Position numbers and translations under genes: made by a program. Positions 1 through 11,569 of a stretch of 64,000 bases of DNA are shown piece after piece (positions within the stretch are counted from its first letter, which is position 1; the number at the start of each line of letters is the position of its first letter). Under the pieces are notes generated by a model. It had not been told where the DNA came from. It saw only the letters and a program-made list of their open reading frames with translations, and ran no database searches. This stretch comes from Vicia villosa (Eukaryota > Streptophyta > Magnoliopsida > Fabales > Fabaceae): assembly GCF_029867415.1 (NCBI RefSeq), contig NC_081183.1, positions 114,923,061 to 114,987,060 on the forward strand. The letters run 5' to 3'.

Positions 1-795
1 AGATACGCGGAGACAAAAAGTATGTTTAGGACCGTCCGTCACGGAATAATGCGTGTTTGTAGCGCACCATTTATTGCGGAAAATGATGCCGCGTTTATAG
101 GCTACCGTGACCCGTGAGTGAATAGTGAGTTCCACTCTCAATAAAACATACTAGCTACTTTGATAGAGACTCTACCTCCTCACCCATGTGATGTCTTTGC
201 CTTAGTTTTTATTGGCTTAAATACATTTTTGGATCACGTACGTTAGCGAGTTTTTAATTTTCGTTCCAATAAGTTTTTTTTTTAGTTTGAGTCTTTATAT
301 CTTACTTTTTCTTGAGGTTTAGTCTTTAAAGCTAAAATTCGCAGAAAAATTTGCAGATTTCTTACCGATTTTTCTGTGAAATTTCATGCGGATTTTAATT
401 TTAAGGACTAAAACGAACGCGAAAATGAAATATAGGGACTCATACCAACAAAAAAACTTACAAGGAAGAAAATAAAAAATTCGCTAATTTACATGGACCA
501 AAAGTGCATTAGTCTTTTTATTTTATAGAAGGCTTATAAGTTACTATAAAACTTTAAGTGATGCAATTGTCTTAATTTTCTTTTGCCATAAAACAATTTG
601 AGATTACTCAAAAATATATATTTTTTAATCCTCTAAAATATTTATATCTTTTAAAAATATTTATTTTATAATTTTTTTATAGAATATGTATTTATATTTT
701 TTAAAAATATTTATTTTTTAAATTTTTCGTTGATATAATATGCATTTATTTGTATATAAGTCTCACATTTACTATAACATGTAATGAACTGTAAA
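1..795. other. AT-rich intergenic sequence, no gene seen
   Basis: No coding region of credible length or composition. Long A/T runs and short degenerate direct repeats around 600-720. Nothing here was assigned to a known family. Confidence 0.5.
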
Positions 796-863
796 TCTCT
801 ATATATAATCTGTGTAGTGTTATTCTCACACGGTTGATCTTAATATCTCTCAATATCTAACAT

Positions 864-960
864 GCAGGGTCGACCCTGGGTCAGGACAAGCAGGTCCACA
901 ACCCAGGGCCTCAATTTTTGAAGGGCCTCAAATTATAAATTGGGTGTTTTAAAAATCTAA
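864..960 (+). mobile_element. hAT-type terminal fragment
   Basis: Begins with the near-palindrome CAGGGTCGACCCTG and continues with GGGCCTCAA repeats, which resembles the CAGGGxCGxCCCTG termini of Tip100-like hAT elements. No matching opposite terminus was found nearby, so this is probably one end of a broken non-autonomous element. Confidence 0.35.
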
Positions 961-1010
961 AATATGTTATGGACATATACCTTTTTTTCTCGATAAGTAA
1001 TCACTAGTTT

Positions 1011-1076
1011 TGCGTGGCTGAGTGGAAGTCAATCTAGCTAGCTTCCCAAGTGCGGTGTCCTCGAATCCCCTTACCA
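1011..1076 (+). repeat. tRNA-like (pol III box A/box B) segment
   Basis: TGGCTGAGTGG at 1015-1025 fits the tRNA Leu/Ser box A consensus, and TCCTCGAATCC downstream is close to box B (GGTTCGAATCC). A T-run follows. The arms do not fold into a full cloverleaf by eye, so this is more likely a tRNA-derived SINE head or a tRNA relic than a functional tRNA gene. Confidence 0.35.
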
Positions 1077-1321
1077 TTTTTTTCATATTAATCTATAATA
1101 TAAAAAAAATTAGTGGTTCTTGTTTTTACCAAATTACTCATCCTTACTTTTTTTTACACCTATTAAAATTGTTGGTTTTTTTGTCTATCTACACAATTGT
1201 CCATTATAATTTTAATATTTTATTCAACTATATTATAACTTACTTTAACCATTCTTTCTCTCTCTTCACCTTGTTAGTTTCTACCCTAATTTCTCTATAC
1301 TCCATTTACTTTTTATAAGAG

Positions 1322-2165
1322 AAATGGTATTTATGATCCAAAAATTTAATTTAAAAATGGCATACGGAAAAAATTATTGCTGATTTAAATATTTTCATAT
1401 ACGAAAATTTACTATTGATCTAGATATTTTTGTAAATGATACAAAAACATAAATAACATTTAAATACGGGAAAAATCTATTATTGATCTAAATATTTTTA
1501 TATACGAAAAATTGTATTTATGATCCAAAAAATTTTATTCAAAAATGGTATACAGAAAAAACAAATCTATTATTGATCTAAATATTTTTATATACAAAAA
1601 TTTACTATTGATCTAGATATTTTTGTAAACGTTATCTAAACATAAATAACATTTGTATACGGGAAAAAAATCTAAAATTGATATAAATATTTTTCTATAT
1701 GAAAAATGGTATTTATGATCCAAAAAAATTTAATTCAAAAATGGTATACGGGATTATAATCTTTTATTTATCTAAATATTTTTATATACGAAAATTTACT
1801 ATTGATCCAAATATTTTTGTAAACGATACTTAAACGTAAATAATATTTGTATACGGGAAAAAATCTTTTATTGATCTAAATATTTTTCTATATGAAAAAT
1901 GGTAATTATGATCCAAAAATTTTAATTCAAAAATGGTATACGGGAAAAAGTATATTATTGATTTAAATATTTTTATATACAAAAATTTACTATTGATCCA
2001 GATATCTTTATAAATGATACCTATACATAAATAATATTTAAATACGAAAAAAATCTTTTATTGATTTAAATATTTTTATATACGAAAAATGGTATTTATG
2101 ATCCTTAATTTTTTATTCAAAAATGGTATATGGGAAAAAATCTATTATTGATATAAATATTTTTA
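1322..2165. repeat. AT-rich tandem array, left half
   Basis: Imperfect tandem repeat of roughly 90-120 bp. Each copy contains versions of TATTGATCTAAATATTTTTA, ATACGAAAATTTACTATTG, a segment with ACCTAAACATAAATAATATT, and TACGGGAAAAAATC. The array is interrupted by MULE-1 and resumes at 5540 in the same phase and orientation, so it existed before the MULE inserted. It occupies most of the candidate Helitron. Confidence 0.85.
2157..2165. repeat. 9-bp target-site duplication of MULE-1, left copy
   Basis: ATATTTTTA, identical to 5540-5548. A perfect 9-bp duplication is the signature of Mutator-like transposition. Confidence 0.9.
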
Positions 2166-2394
2166 GGGTTAAACGCTATTTTGCCCCCTGCCATTTGGGG
2201 GGAATCCGGAAAACAACCCTGTAAAAAAAAAAGTTTTAGATTTCATCCTTGTAATTTCCAGATTCCCTCTTTTTAAACCTTAAGTGGATTTTAGTGGATG
2301 ACATGTGATTTTTAGCTGATGTGGCAAAGAATATCATGCATATGTGTCATGTTTATTTCTTTAACATATTTTATGTGGCAATTTCACTTTCCTC
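2166..2394 (+). repeat. MULE-1 left terminal inverted repeat
   Basis: Pairs with 5313-5539 on the opposite strand from GGGTTAAACG through a segment ending CACTTTCCTC, with few mismatches. Immediately inside are CCTCTTT repeats (about 2391-2428) and three copies of a CCACCATCTTCAAT unit, which would lie in the transposase 5' UTR. Confidence 0.92.
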
Positions 2395-2560
2395 TTTCCT
2401 CTTTCCTCTTTCCTCTTTCCTCTTCCACCCCCTGAAACCTAACGTTTTGAAACCCACCATCTTCAATCCACCATCTTCAATCCACCATCTTCAATCTACC
2501 GTAATCTCGTTTCAAACACCGTAATCTCGTTTCAAAAAATCCCTAATTTCTGTTTTCGCC

Positions 2561-4090
2561 ATGCCATTGTTCGACTTCTGTGTACACCATGGAGGTCAAT
2601 TTGTACGTGAAAGTGGAAGCTTCGTATTTTACCAAGGAGGTGATGAAACTTTTGTTCGTGGGAAAGAATCAGATACTTGGTCATACTACGAAGCTTTGAG
2701 TTTGGTTATGGAGTGTGGTTTTGATTGTACTGGAGTCCGCTTATGGAGGAAAATCGAAGGTACAGATGAGAAATTTTTTCATGTTACTGATGATGTACAT
2801 GTTACAGAAATAGCAAATCATGCTATTATGAACAATGTTGAGGGACATATTTGGCTTGAAAAAATTGTTGGAGGAAACATAGATAGGGTTGAGAATCCAA
2901 ATATCACTGAAGTTGCTATTGAGGAATCGAGTGAGGATGAAGAAGCTGATGGAGTTACTTTTGGTGACAGTGAGGAAGAAAGAGTAAATGATGCTAAAGA
3001 AGGCTTCGTGGTTGTGGAGGTTGATAAACCTGATGAAGGTAATATGGTTGAAATTGGTGGTAAGAAATTAAGGTTCAAGTTGAGAGCTTGGAAGAATACA
3101 TCAACACTGAGTTCTCCCAAAAAACTGAAGTTACATGTTCATTCAAGAATTGCTGGTGGCCAACCAAGTTCTGAAAGGGTTGTAGAGGAAGATGGAGATT
3201 ATGAAAGTGAAGAGCTTGGAAGTTCTGATCCAGATGCTAGTGATGATGAAAAGATGCCTAAATATGAGAAGTTTAGGGGAGATTTACTCAACAAAGACTA
3301 TGAGTTCAAACTAGGTATGGAGTTTAACTCTCTTGTTGAATTCAAAGATGCTATAAGAGAATGGTCTGTTTTAAATGGTAGAGAGATTAGGTTTGTGAAA
3401 AATGAAAGTAATAGGGTAAGGGTAGAATGTAGGGGTAAATGTGGTTTTTTAGCCCTTTGTAGTAAAGTTGGTGACAAACAAACTTTTCAATTAAAGACTT
3501 GGTGGGGACACATACATGTGCTAGGGTTTTAAATAACAAGTCAGCAAATTCTAAGTGGGTGTCTAAGGTTGTGGTAGAAAAGAGGCAGTATAGTGGCAAA
3601 GTCAAAGATTCAGATCTAATGGCAGAATTAAGGAGCAAATACTCAGTTGGAGTTACTAAAGGAAGGGCATGGAGAGGAAAAACATAGCTGAGGAAATTAT
3701 TGAAGGTGACTCATGTAAGCAATATTCAATGTTATATAGATATGCTGTAGAACTTAAGAAACAAAATGATGGAAACACTGCAAAGATCAATGTGGAGAGG
3801 CCAATCCCAACTCTTCCACCAAGATTTGGGAGCTTCTACTTTTGTTTTGATGGCTGCAAGAAAGGCTTTCTGCAAGGTTGCAGACCATTTATTAGTGTAG
3901 ATGGTTGTCATTTGAAGACAAAATATGGTGGCCAACTACTTATTGCTGTAGCTAGAGATCCCTATGATCAATAATTTCCTCTAGCATTTGGTGTTGTGGA
4001 GACAGAGTCAAAAGAAAGTTGGAGATGGTTTTTGAACTACTAATGGAAGACATTGGACAACAAGGGAAAGAGTCCCAAAAAGAAAAAGAA
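2561..4090 (+). pseudogene. MURA-type MULE transposase, frameshifted and truncated
   Basis: The ATG at 2561 opens 323 codons: an N-terminal PB1-like segment (about residues 1-110), a long acidic linker, and then the MuDR-type DNA-binding region (about residues 240-315, with FKLGMEFNSLVEFKDAIREW). A one-base loss near 3500 shifts the frame (the protein continues from 3499 with GTHTCARVLNNKSANSKW). A second loss near 3682 shifts it again, leading into the catalytic domain with the first acidic residue in FISVDGCHLKTKYGG (about 3888-3932). TAA at 3972-3974 then stops it, replacing an expected Tyr. Homology runs to about 4040, after which the rest of the DDE domain and the SWIM finger are missing and a lysine-rich stretch follows. 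It cannot encode an active transposase. Confidence 0.88.
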
Positions 4091-4634
4091 AAAGTCTCCC
4101 AAAAAGAAGAACAGAAACTGAAGACATTTATGAGAAGTTGGATGGCATTTTGAGAAAGATTTAAGTTGATGGCATTTTGAATATTTTGACTAAATTTTAT
4201 CTAATTTTGGGTCAGTTTGTGTGCAACATTATAGTATCAGTTTATATGCAACACTGTGTATCAATTTGTATGCTTGAATTATGTATCAGTTTGTATGCAA
4301 CTTACATTATGAAGTTATGATGTATGCAACTCTGTTCAGCTTACATTATGTATCATTTTGGGTCAGCTTAATTTTGGGTCAGCTTACATTAGTATTTTGG
4401 GTCAACTTACATTATGTATCAGTTTGTATGCAACTTTGTGTTCAGCTTACATTATGTATCATTTTGTGCAACTTTATAGCAATTGGTATGCAACATTATG
4501 TATCAGTTATATGTGCAATATTATGTTCAGTTTACATCACTTTATGTTCAACATTAGAGTATTGTTTATGCCAACTCAAACACATTTCATTCATTTCAAG
4601 CATAATACAACCGTTACAACAGATTGTTTATTGA
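4091..4634. repeat. Degenerate repeats between the two MULE-1 genes
   Basis: Roughly 30-bp imperfect repeats built on CAGCTTACATTATGTATCA and TTTGTATGCAAC, from about 4200 to 4520. Small open frames here reflect the repeat and are not considered genes. This is the 3'-3' interval between the convergent genes. Confidence 0.6.
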
Positions 4635-5193
4635 CTACTTAACTATATTACAAAGAGTTAACATAACAGAAAAACAGATCCAAGATGCAATAAGAGTGAA
4701 TGTGAGGACATTAATAGTCTTCTGATCCTTTGCAGACTCCTGTTTCAGTTTGTCAATTTTCTTGTTGTTCAATGATTTCCCCAACTCGTCTACAAATGTC
4801 TTCCCAAACTCTGCTCCATAGTTCCTCATAACCTCTAACATCTTTTCACTTCCACTTGAAACTCCATCATACAGATTTTCTTCAACTTTTCCACTTTCAA
4901 TTTCATCATCCCAGTGAAACCCATTACAATCATTCTCCTTCTGCCAAATCAAATATCACACCCTTATGAACATTAATAAAACCCTAACTCTTGTGAATTA
5001 TCAAAATAAAGTCAAATTAACATAGAGATACGAAGTAATATGTACTAACCCCCCAGTATTTGCACTTCCAATATCTTCTTCCTGGGTTTGACCTCGACTT
5101 TGAAACAAAAATTCGCATGGGGAGATGGTGTCCACAAACTGGAGCTCTTCGTCCACAACTGTTGACCCCAGAGCTTTCGCTTGCGCCTGACAT
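4635..5193 (-). CDS. GRF-type zinc-finger protein with C-terminal membrane segment, carried by MULE-1
   Basis: Two exons. Exon 1 (5193-5050) starts at an ATG and ends at donor GTTAGT; the intron (5049-4941) ends GGCAG; exon 2 (4940-4635) is in phase 0 and ends with a stop. The predicted protein is 149 residues. Residues 13-65 form a GRF zinc finger: Cys13 and Cys20, the hallmark NPGRRYWKC, then C-N-G-F-H-W-D-D-E across the splice junction. A middle coiled-coil-like stretch (GKSLNNKKIDKLKQ) is followed by a hydrophobic tail (about residues 127-145) that could span a membrane. GRF fingers bind nucleic acid in other proteins; many small plant GRF-coiled-coil-TM proteins have no known role. There are no stops or frameshifts, unlike the transposase beside it. 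Inferred: a transposon accessory gene or captured host gene. Confidence 0.78.
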
Positions 5194-5312
5194 AGCTAGA
5201 TGTTTGAAGAAGAATTAGGAGATGTTAGATGAAGTAGAAAACGAATAGGTGGTAGAAAACAAAAGAGGTGGTAGAAAACGAAGATGAAGAAGACAACGTT
5301 GAACCCTAATCT

Positions 5313-5539
5313 GAGGAAAGTGAAATTGCCACATAAAATATGTTAAAGAAATAAACATGACACATATGCATGATATTCTTTGCCACATCAGCTAAAAATC
5401 ACATGTCATCCACTAAAATCCACTTAAGGTTTAAAAAGAGGGAATCTGGAAATTACAAGGATGGAATCTAAACTTTTTTTTTACAGGGTTGTTTTCCGGA
5501 TTCCCCCCAGATGGCAGGGGGCAAAATAGCGTTTAACCC
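5313..5539 (-). repeat. MULE-1 right terminal inverted repeat
   Basis: Inverted copy of 2166-2394, ending GCGTTTAACCC at 5539 and followed by the 9-bp duplication ATATTTTTA. It lies about 120 bp upstream of the GRF gene start, so it probably contains or borders that gene's promoter. Confidence 0.92.
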
Positions 5540-6350
5540 ATATTTTTATATAGGAAAATTTACTATTGATTTAGATATTTTCGTAAACGTTACCTAAACA
5601 TAAATAATATCTGTATACGGAAAAAAATCTTTTATTGATCTAAATATTTTTCTATATGAAAAATGATATTTATGATCCAAAAATGGTATACGGAAAAAAA
5701 TTTATTATTGATTTAAATATTTTTATATACGGAAATTTACTATTGATCTAGATATTTTTGTAAATGATACATAAACATAAATAATATTTAAATACGGGAA
5801 AAATCTATTGTTGATCTAAATATTTTTATATATGAAAAATGATATTTATGATTCAAATTTTTTTTATTCAAATATTGTATACGGGGAAAAATCTATCATT
5901 GATCTAAATATTTTTTATACGAAGATTTACTATTCATTCAAATATTTTTATAAATGATACCTAAATAAAAATAATATTTGTATACAGAAAAATTTTATTA
6001 TTGATCTAAATATTTTTATATACGAAAAATGGTATTTATGATCCAAATTTTTTTAATTAAAAAATGGTATGCGGGAAAAAATCTTCCATTAATCTAAATA
6101 TTTTGATATACAAAAATTTACTATTGATTTAGATATTTTTGTATATGATATCTAAACATAAATAATATTTGAATACGGGAAAAAATATATTCTTGTCTAC
6201 ATATTTTTAAATAAGAAAAATGATATTTATGATTGAAATATTTATGATACAATAATAATATAAGGAAAAAAATTTATTATTGATCTAAATAATTTTATAT
6301 ACGAAAAAATTATTATTGATCTAAATATTTTTTCTTTTTAAATGTTCTAT
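5540..6350. repeat. AT-rich tandem array, right half
   Basis: Continuation of the array at 1322-2165, with the same internal blocks. It runs to within about 50 bp of the Helitron 3' hairpin. Copies become more diverged to the right. Confidence 0.8.
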
Positions 6351-6395
6351 TTAAAATAAATGTATTATGTAAACAAATGCGCGTATAAGAACAGA

Positions 6396-6426
6396 ACCCG
6401 TGCGTATGCACGGGTTTGTTACTAGT
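6396..6426 (+). other. Helitron 3' terminus (hairpin + CTAG)
   Basis: ACCCGTGC-GTAT-GCACGGGT perfect hairpin, then TTGTTA, CTAG and T. Matches the canonical plant Helitron 3' terminator structure. Confidence 0.7.
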
Positions 6427-7678
6427 TGTTTTAAATGATCAGTTCACCATTCCACCTCTTAACTAGCATTTGTAATTTTTTCTATTCTTTCAATTTTATT
6501 TATGCTACATATATAGTAAATTTTTTGAGTGGGAAGAGGCCGCAGTGACGTAACCGGCTTATGCGCAGACAACGGCCATGATGGCGTAAGCGGCTTAAGT
6601 ACTCAGCTCTTGGAGGGGAAGTGTTGTCAATTGAGACTTAACTCAGATCTGGTATCCAAGCGCGATTCTTTCTTGCAAAACTGACTAACAACTAAGAGAG
6701 TCTGTATTTAATAAATATTTTATTGATTTGGCTTCTTCATCTCCATGTTTATAGCATTTCGACTTCTTCTGAGCACAATGGCGCCGACTTCTTAGAGTTC
6801 AACATCTTTAGTAAGATGTATCCTCTTCCAATAATCTTCCTATATAATTTCTATCAGGGATGAAATGAGTCGACTTAGTCCTCCATAACCTTCCTATCCA
6901 AGATACCTATATAAGTTCCCCTAGCGTGAGACTTGTAGAACAGGACAAAGCGCTTTGAACAAGAGCTATCCCGGTAAGACATGTGTAGGCTCTTCCGATA
7001 ATCCTCCCGCCCAATTTCTACAAGTTTAAATAAAATAGGAGGTGCCTCCTACCCGCGCACGAGAAGAAAGAAACACTTATAGCTTGATTCAGCTCTAAGG
7101 AATTCTTTTAAATAATTACAAAAGCACAGATCATTACTTGCCTTTTCCTACAATAAAAGTAATTACAGTATGAGCTCGTATATATCTCTAGGCTCTTGGC
7201 TTTGTTGACGACCTTGGTAGATTTATACTTTGAAGATTAATTTCTTCTATTCTCTATTTTGATATTCATGATGTGGAGCGACACATCTCGCTTCTTTGTG
7301 AGTGACTTGTTTAAAGATAGCTCAGTTACTCTTTGAATGTTTATGCTTTGCAACGTATATTTGTAGGACTGTGTTATAATATATTTTGACATCCTCGTTG
7401 TTGTAAGCAAATCCCTTGCCATAAAAATAATTCTTGAACGTGGGATCCAACAGAATTGTTATCTATTGCATACTCATAAACAATAATATTTATTACATAA
7501 CGTAGCAAGCTATATGTAGCATAGAATTATAATAAAATTCAAACCATGAATGCTATTGATGTTCTTGGCGGTGAAAAAGTTTTAAACATTTATTGACATA
7601 TTAAAGGCTCACCATCATATCACCTACCAAGTTATAAACCTAAATGCCTCATCAAATATATCATGCTTTCTTAGATCA
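6427..7678. other. Intergenic sequence between two opposed Helitron ends, no gene
   Basis: Contains a moderately GC-rich stretch (6530-7030) that looks like retrotransposon LTR or leader DNA, but has no paired repeat, PBS or reading frame to confirm it. A 61-codon minus-strand frame at 7237-7422 has no recognisable content. Confidence 0.4.
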
Positions 7679-7708
7679 CTAGTAAAAGACCCGTGCATTC
7701 GCACGGGT
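7679..7708 (-). other. Second Helitron 3' terminus, opposite orientation
   Basis: On the minus strand: perfect hairpin ACCCGTGC-GAAT-GCACGGGT (7708-7689), spacer CTTTTA, CTAG (7682-7679), then T. The element would extend to the right; its 5' end was not identified. Confidence 0.65.
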
Positions 7709-8460
7709 CACGCAAAGTCGATATAAACAATAAATAAATATATAACGATGGTTGATAAATATATATAAAAAGATACACAAATTAAAAATAAAAAACATTT
7801 GAAATTATAATTGTCAAATAAATATTAATTTAATTTAGTTAGAAATATATACTTTAGTAGAAAAAATAAATAAAATAATTAAGTAGTCATCTACCCGTGC
7901 GTTCGCACACATCATACAATATAGTTATAATCTATCGTGAGTAGTCATCTACCCGTGCGTTCGCACGTATTGCACAATATTATAAATAATAAATAAATAT
8001 AATATATGTGATTATATTTATTTGATTTGGTAACCGGTACCAAACTTTTTTGTCCAAATTTTGTTTATCGTCACTCATACCCCTATCTTATTATAAGCAT
8101 TTGAAATTTTTTTACTTATTTTAAATAAAAATTTCAATATATTTAATAGATTTATTTTTTCAAAAATATCAGTTATAGGTTAATATGTACATATAAAAAA
8201 TAAAGGAAATAATTAAGTATTTATCTATCACAATTGTAAATAAATATAATATAATGATGGTTAAAAATGTAAATAAAATATATACACATTAAGTAGTTTT
8301 GTCCCGTCGGAAAATGTATATTTTAGTAGAAAAATAAAGAAAATAATTAAGAAATCATTTACCTGTGCGTTCACACGGTTCATACAATGTCATTATAAAT
8401 AATAAATTAATATAATATAGTGATGGTTAAAAATGTATATAAAATACAAAAAGAATAACA
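7689..8460 (-). repeat. Diverged repeats of the Helitron terminal hairpin
   Basis: Relatives of the hairpin core GTGCGTTCGCAC recur at 7893, 7951 and 8361. Each is followed on the plus strand by related sequence (CATACAATGT, ATAAATAATAAATAAATATA, GTGATGGTTAAAAATGT). Outer stem positions are mutated in the internal copies, so only the outermost copy retains a full hairpin plus CTAG. Confidence 0.65.
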
Positions 8461-9736
8461 ATTTTTTTATATAAGAAATTATGTATTCATCAATCATAAT
8501 TGTCTCATGTTAAATGTAATTTTATAAGTAGTTTTGGTCAATCGAAAAAATGTATGTTTTTCATAAGAAATTTATGTATTTATACATCATAATTGTATCA
8601 TGTTTTTTTGTAAAAAAAATATATTAATAGCAAATTTTTTTAGTATAAATGTTAAATTTTATCATAAAAAATTGCTAACATTTTCTTTGATAATTGAAGT
8701 TTTTAATATCTTTTATTATACTTTAATAGTATCTTTAATTATAATTAATATATTATATATATTTTTAAAAATAACATAAAAAAATAAATAATGTTTATAG
8801 ATAAAACTATATTTAGTATTATTATATAGTATTATTGTTAGTAGTTTAGATTAATGAAGCAATTCTGACAATAAGTTAATTATTTGATTTATTGATCAAT
8901 AAATAATTCATTCAAATATATAATTATTTGGTAATTATTTAATTATTTGATTTATTGATCAATAAATAATTCATTCAAATAAAAAAAATTAAACAACAAC
9001 ATTTATTAGTAAAACTTATAATAGGTAATCATGGTATATCTGTAATATATTAGTTGACATAGTATATTTTTTATTTGTAATTGAATTCGGGAAAAAAATA
9101 AAATTTATGTAATTGAAATGAATATTATAATTAAAAAAATTATTTATTATTATATTAAATAATTATTTCTCTTTATTTTTTTACAAATAAGATAGTTATT
9201 TTATAATAAAGAGTAAGTTTTTAAAAAATGGACTCTCTCTTTTCATATATATTTTAGACTATTTTTTTACAAATAAGATGGTTATTTCATAAATAGATTA
9301 TTTTATCATTTTTTAAGATAAATTTTGTTTATTTAGGTCTCATTTACCATTACCCATAAATTTATTATGGGTATAATGAATTTATTACAATAAGTATATT
9401 TATTATAATAAATATATTTACCATTACCCATATTAAAAGTAGACTAATATAATTTTATAATTAGTATTAAACAAAAACTAGACTGACAAATGGAATAAAA
9501 ATATATGACACAAAAGGATCTCACTCTATTTAATACAAAATAAATATATCATTATTGGCCTCATATCAAATAGATAAATAATATTATGATTTTTTTATCA
9601 CAATAACAATTTCTTAAAAAACAGTAACAATTGCAAATATTAAAAAAAGACTGATTAATTACTATCACCTAAAACTACACATTCCCAATGATACAACTAA
9701 TAATTACCTACAATTACCTATAAAATGAATTATTAT
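8461..9736. other. Extremely AT-rich sequence, no gene
   Basis: Mostly A/T homopolymer and ATT runs. One direct repeat of about 43 bp (TAATTATTTGATTTATTGAT..., at about 8879 and 8939). Possibly the interior of the minus-strand Helitron. No coding content seen. Confidence 0.45.
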
Positions 9737-10973
9737 CACCTAAACTCAATTACAACTAATTAAAAAAGACGATTAATTATTATCACCTACAATTAATACC
9801 TACCTCTATTGGGTCCTTTGAAGCACATGAATTGATTTATTATAGCAATCAATTAATAGATTTATTATAAATGCTCTCATTTTTTGTGAGTATCATAGGT
9901 TATTATAATAGTAAATGTCATAGTTAAAAATAAATATATTTTCTTTTCTTAAATAAATATTATAATTATAATTACAATTACTAAAAGTTCAGATTTTAAT
10001 TTGCATAAATATAGTATTAAGTTATTATGTCAAATTACAAATATTATTTTATAATTCATTAGCTATTATTATTATTGATGATGATCGATTTGATTATACC
10101 ATGGTCTCAAAATTTTGTTGTTTTGTAATTTAGAGAGTTGTGTTGAAAACATATTAACTTAAATATATTTAGTCTTCCTATCACAATATAGCCATAATAA
10201 ATAAAAAATAAAATAAAGATAATAATAATTTGAAGGGTTGTGAATGTAAGAAGAGAATGATTGTAAAATGACGTTGAAATTGGTTTATGCACATGAAACG
10301 TAATGGTGAGCCGCCAAAAACGAATTGGAAGTGGAATAGTTCAACATTTTTTTTACTAATATTTTTTTCACGTGAATAACAACCCTGAGTGTATCAATTG
10401 TAATTGGCCTCATTAAATGTGATATTTCAAACTTCCCAATTATCAATAGTTATTGTATTTTATTATTTTGATTATTTTAGTTTAATTATTTAAAACTACT
10501 AATGGGAAAGATAATAATTAAAATTGAGAATAATTATCTATAATCAACTAAATACTACTTTTAGATAATAACAAATTCTACATGTTTTCACATAGACAAA
10601 TTATACACTTCAATAAAGGATAACGCATGTGTGTTGGAAATTGTAAGCAATAGTTGTTTCATATGAATAGTAATAATAGTGCATATAGTAATAATAGTGC
10701 ATGCAAAAGAAACGGTTGACACGTTTTTCCTAGGCTAGCCATACCATATCATATCATTACTGCATAGATCTCAATGTAATACCAAATCAACAAAATATTT
10801 TTAACCAACTTTGTAAGCAACCTATCACTATAATTATTTAGAATGAATTGAAACTGCTGGAACTGAGAAAGGGAGGGAATTAACAGAAAATTAGGACTTT
10901 ATTAAATTAGAAATGCAAAAAAACTTAAATATTTCAATATTTTCAATACAAAAAATTATAAGATAAAAAAGAG
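9737..10973. repeat. Tandem duplication copy 1, left part (split by MULE-2)
   Basis: From CACCTAAACTCAATTACAAC onward this matches 15781-17055 almost base for base, including a small region around 10110-10290. The copy is interrupted at 10974 and resumes at 15684. Unknown AT-rich sequence with no coding content. Confidence 0.88.
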
Positions 10974-11040
10974 GAATTTTTTTTTTGAATATCCATTTTT
11001 TTTAAAAAAATTCCAAAAATAACTAGGTTTTCAAAAAAAT

Positions 11041-11190
11041 TACATAAATGTCACTTTTTTGCTAAAAAATACACGTTGTCGCCAGGGGGGGTGGCGACAA
11101 CAATGGGCCTGGAGAGCTGTCGCCAGTGGGCCTGGCGCCCATGTGTTTTTTTTAGGTGTTGTCGCCACCCCCCTGGCGACAACACCCCCC
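11041..11190. repeat. MULE-2 left subterminal hairpins
   Basis: Two stem-loops with the same 10-bp stem GTTGTCGCCA/TGGCGACAAC: 11075-11101 with a 7-G loop, and 11158-11183 with a C-rich loop. Between them are GGGCCTGG and CGCCAGTGGGCCTGGCG. The block is strikingly GC-rich in a very AT-rich setting and is mirrored at the right end. Confidence 0.85.
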
Positions 11191-11569
11191 CTTTATTTTT
11201 TTTTTCTTTTTTTTTTTTTGTAATTTTTTTTCTTTAACATTATTTTCTCTTAAATTTTTTTTATGTTATACTTTTCAATTATTATTTCAAAATGGATTTT
11301 TTAAATAATTATTTTTTTCATGGTATTATATTTTCGGTAATTTTTTACTTTCAATATTAATGTTTTCGGTACTATTTTCTCTTAAATCTTTGTAAATTTT
11401 ATTGGTTCCAAATATTTTTTCCATGGTAATATTTGGTAATTTCTTTCAATATGTATCATGAACTTTTTTTTATTTAGTAATTTTTTTTGTGTTGTAACCC
11501 ATAAAATTTATAAAAAAAAAAGTTCATTTCATTGAAAAAGTAAATTACAAACATCATCGAAACTAATAA
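11191..11569. other. MULE-2 left subterminal AT-rich spacer
   Basis: T-rich and A-rich tracts with no gene; lies downstream of the transposase stop codon and probably includes its 3' UTR and polyadenylation region. Confidence 0.5.

Larger units (their letters stand above)
2166..5539. mobile_element. MULE-1, Mutator-like element with long TIRs
   Basis: A 3374-bp element bounded by inverted repeats of about 229 bp starting GGGTTAAACG and flanked by a perfect 9-bp direct duplication (ATATTTTTA). It carries a decayed MURA-type transposase on the plus strand and, convergent to it, a spliced GRF zinc-finger gene on the minus strand. The two TIRs differ at only a few positions, so insertion was fairly recent. 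With its transposase broken, it could only move using an enzyme supplied by another copy. Confidence 0.93.
796..6425 (+). mobile_element. Candidate Helitron, with MULE-1 nested inside
   Basis: The 3' end is convincing: a perfect hairpin (8-bp stem ACCCGTGC/GCACGGGT, 4-nt loop, 6396-6415), a 6-nt spacer, then CTAG at 6422-6425 followed by T. This is the canonical Helitron terminus (hairpin close to CTRR, insertion between A and T). The 5' end is only a proposal: TCTCTATATATAATC at 796 is preceded by A, as expected for insertion into AT. The interior is mostly an AT-rich tandem array and has no RepHel gene, so the element would be non-autonomous. If the 5' end is wrong, only the 3' terminus stands. 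Confidence 0.45.

Noticed and set aside
1011..1076. Functional tRNA gene
   Set aside because: Box A and B resemble a tRNA, but a full cloverleaf and anticodon arm are not evident.
4281..4642. Plus-strand ORFs of about 100 codons inside MULE-1
   Set aside because: They read through a degenerate 30-bp repeat and have a biased, repeat-driven composition.
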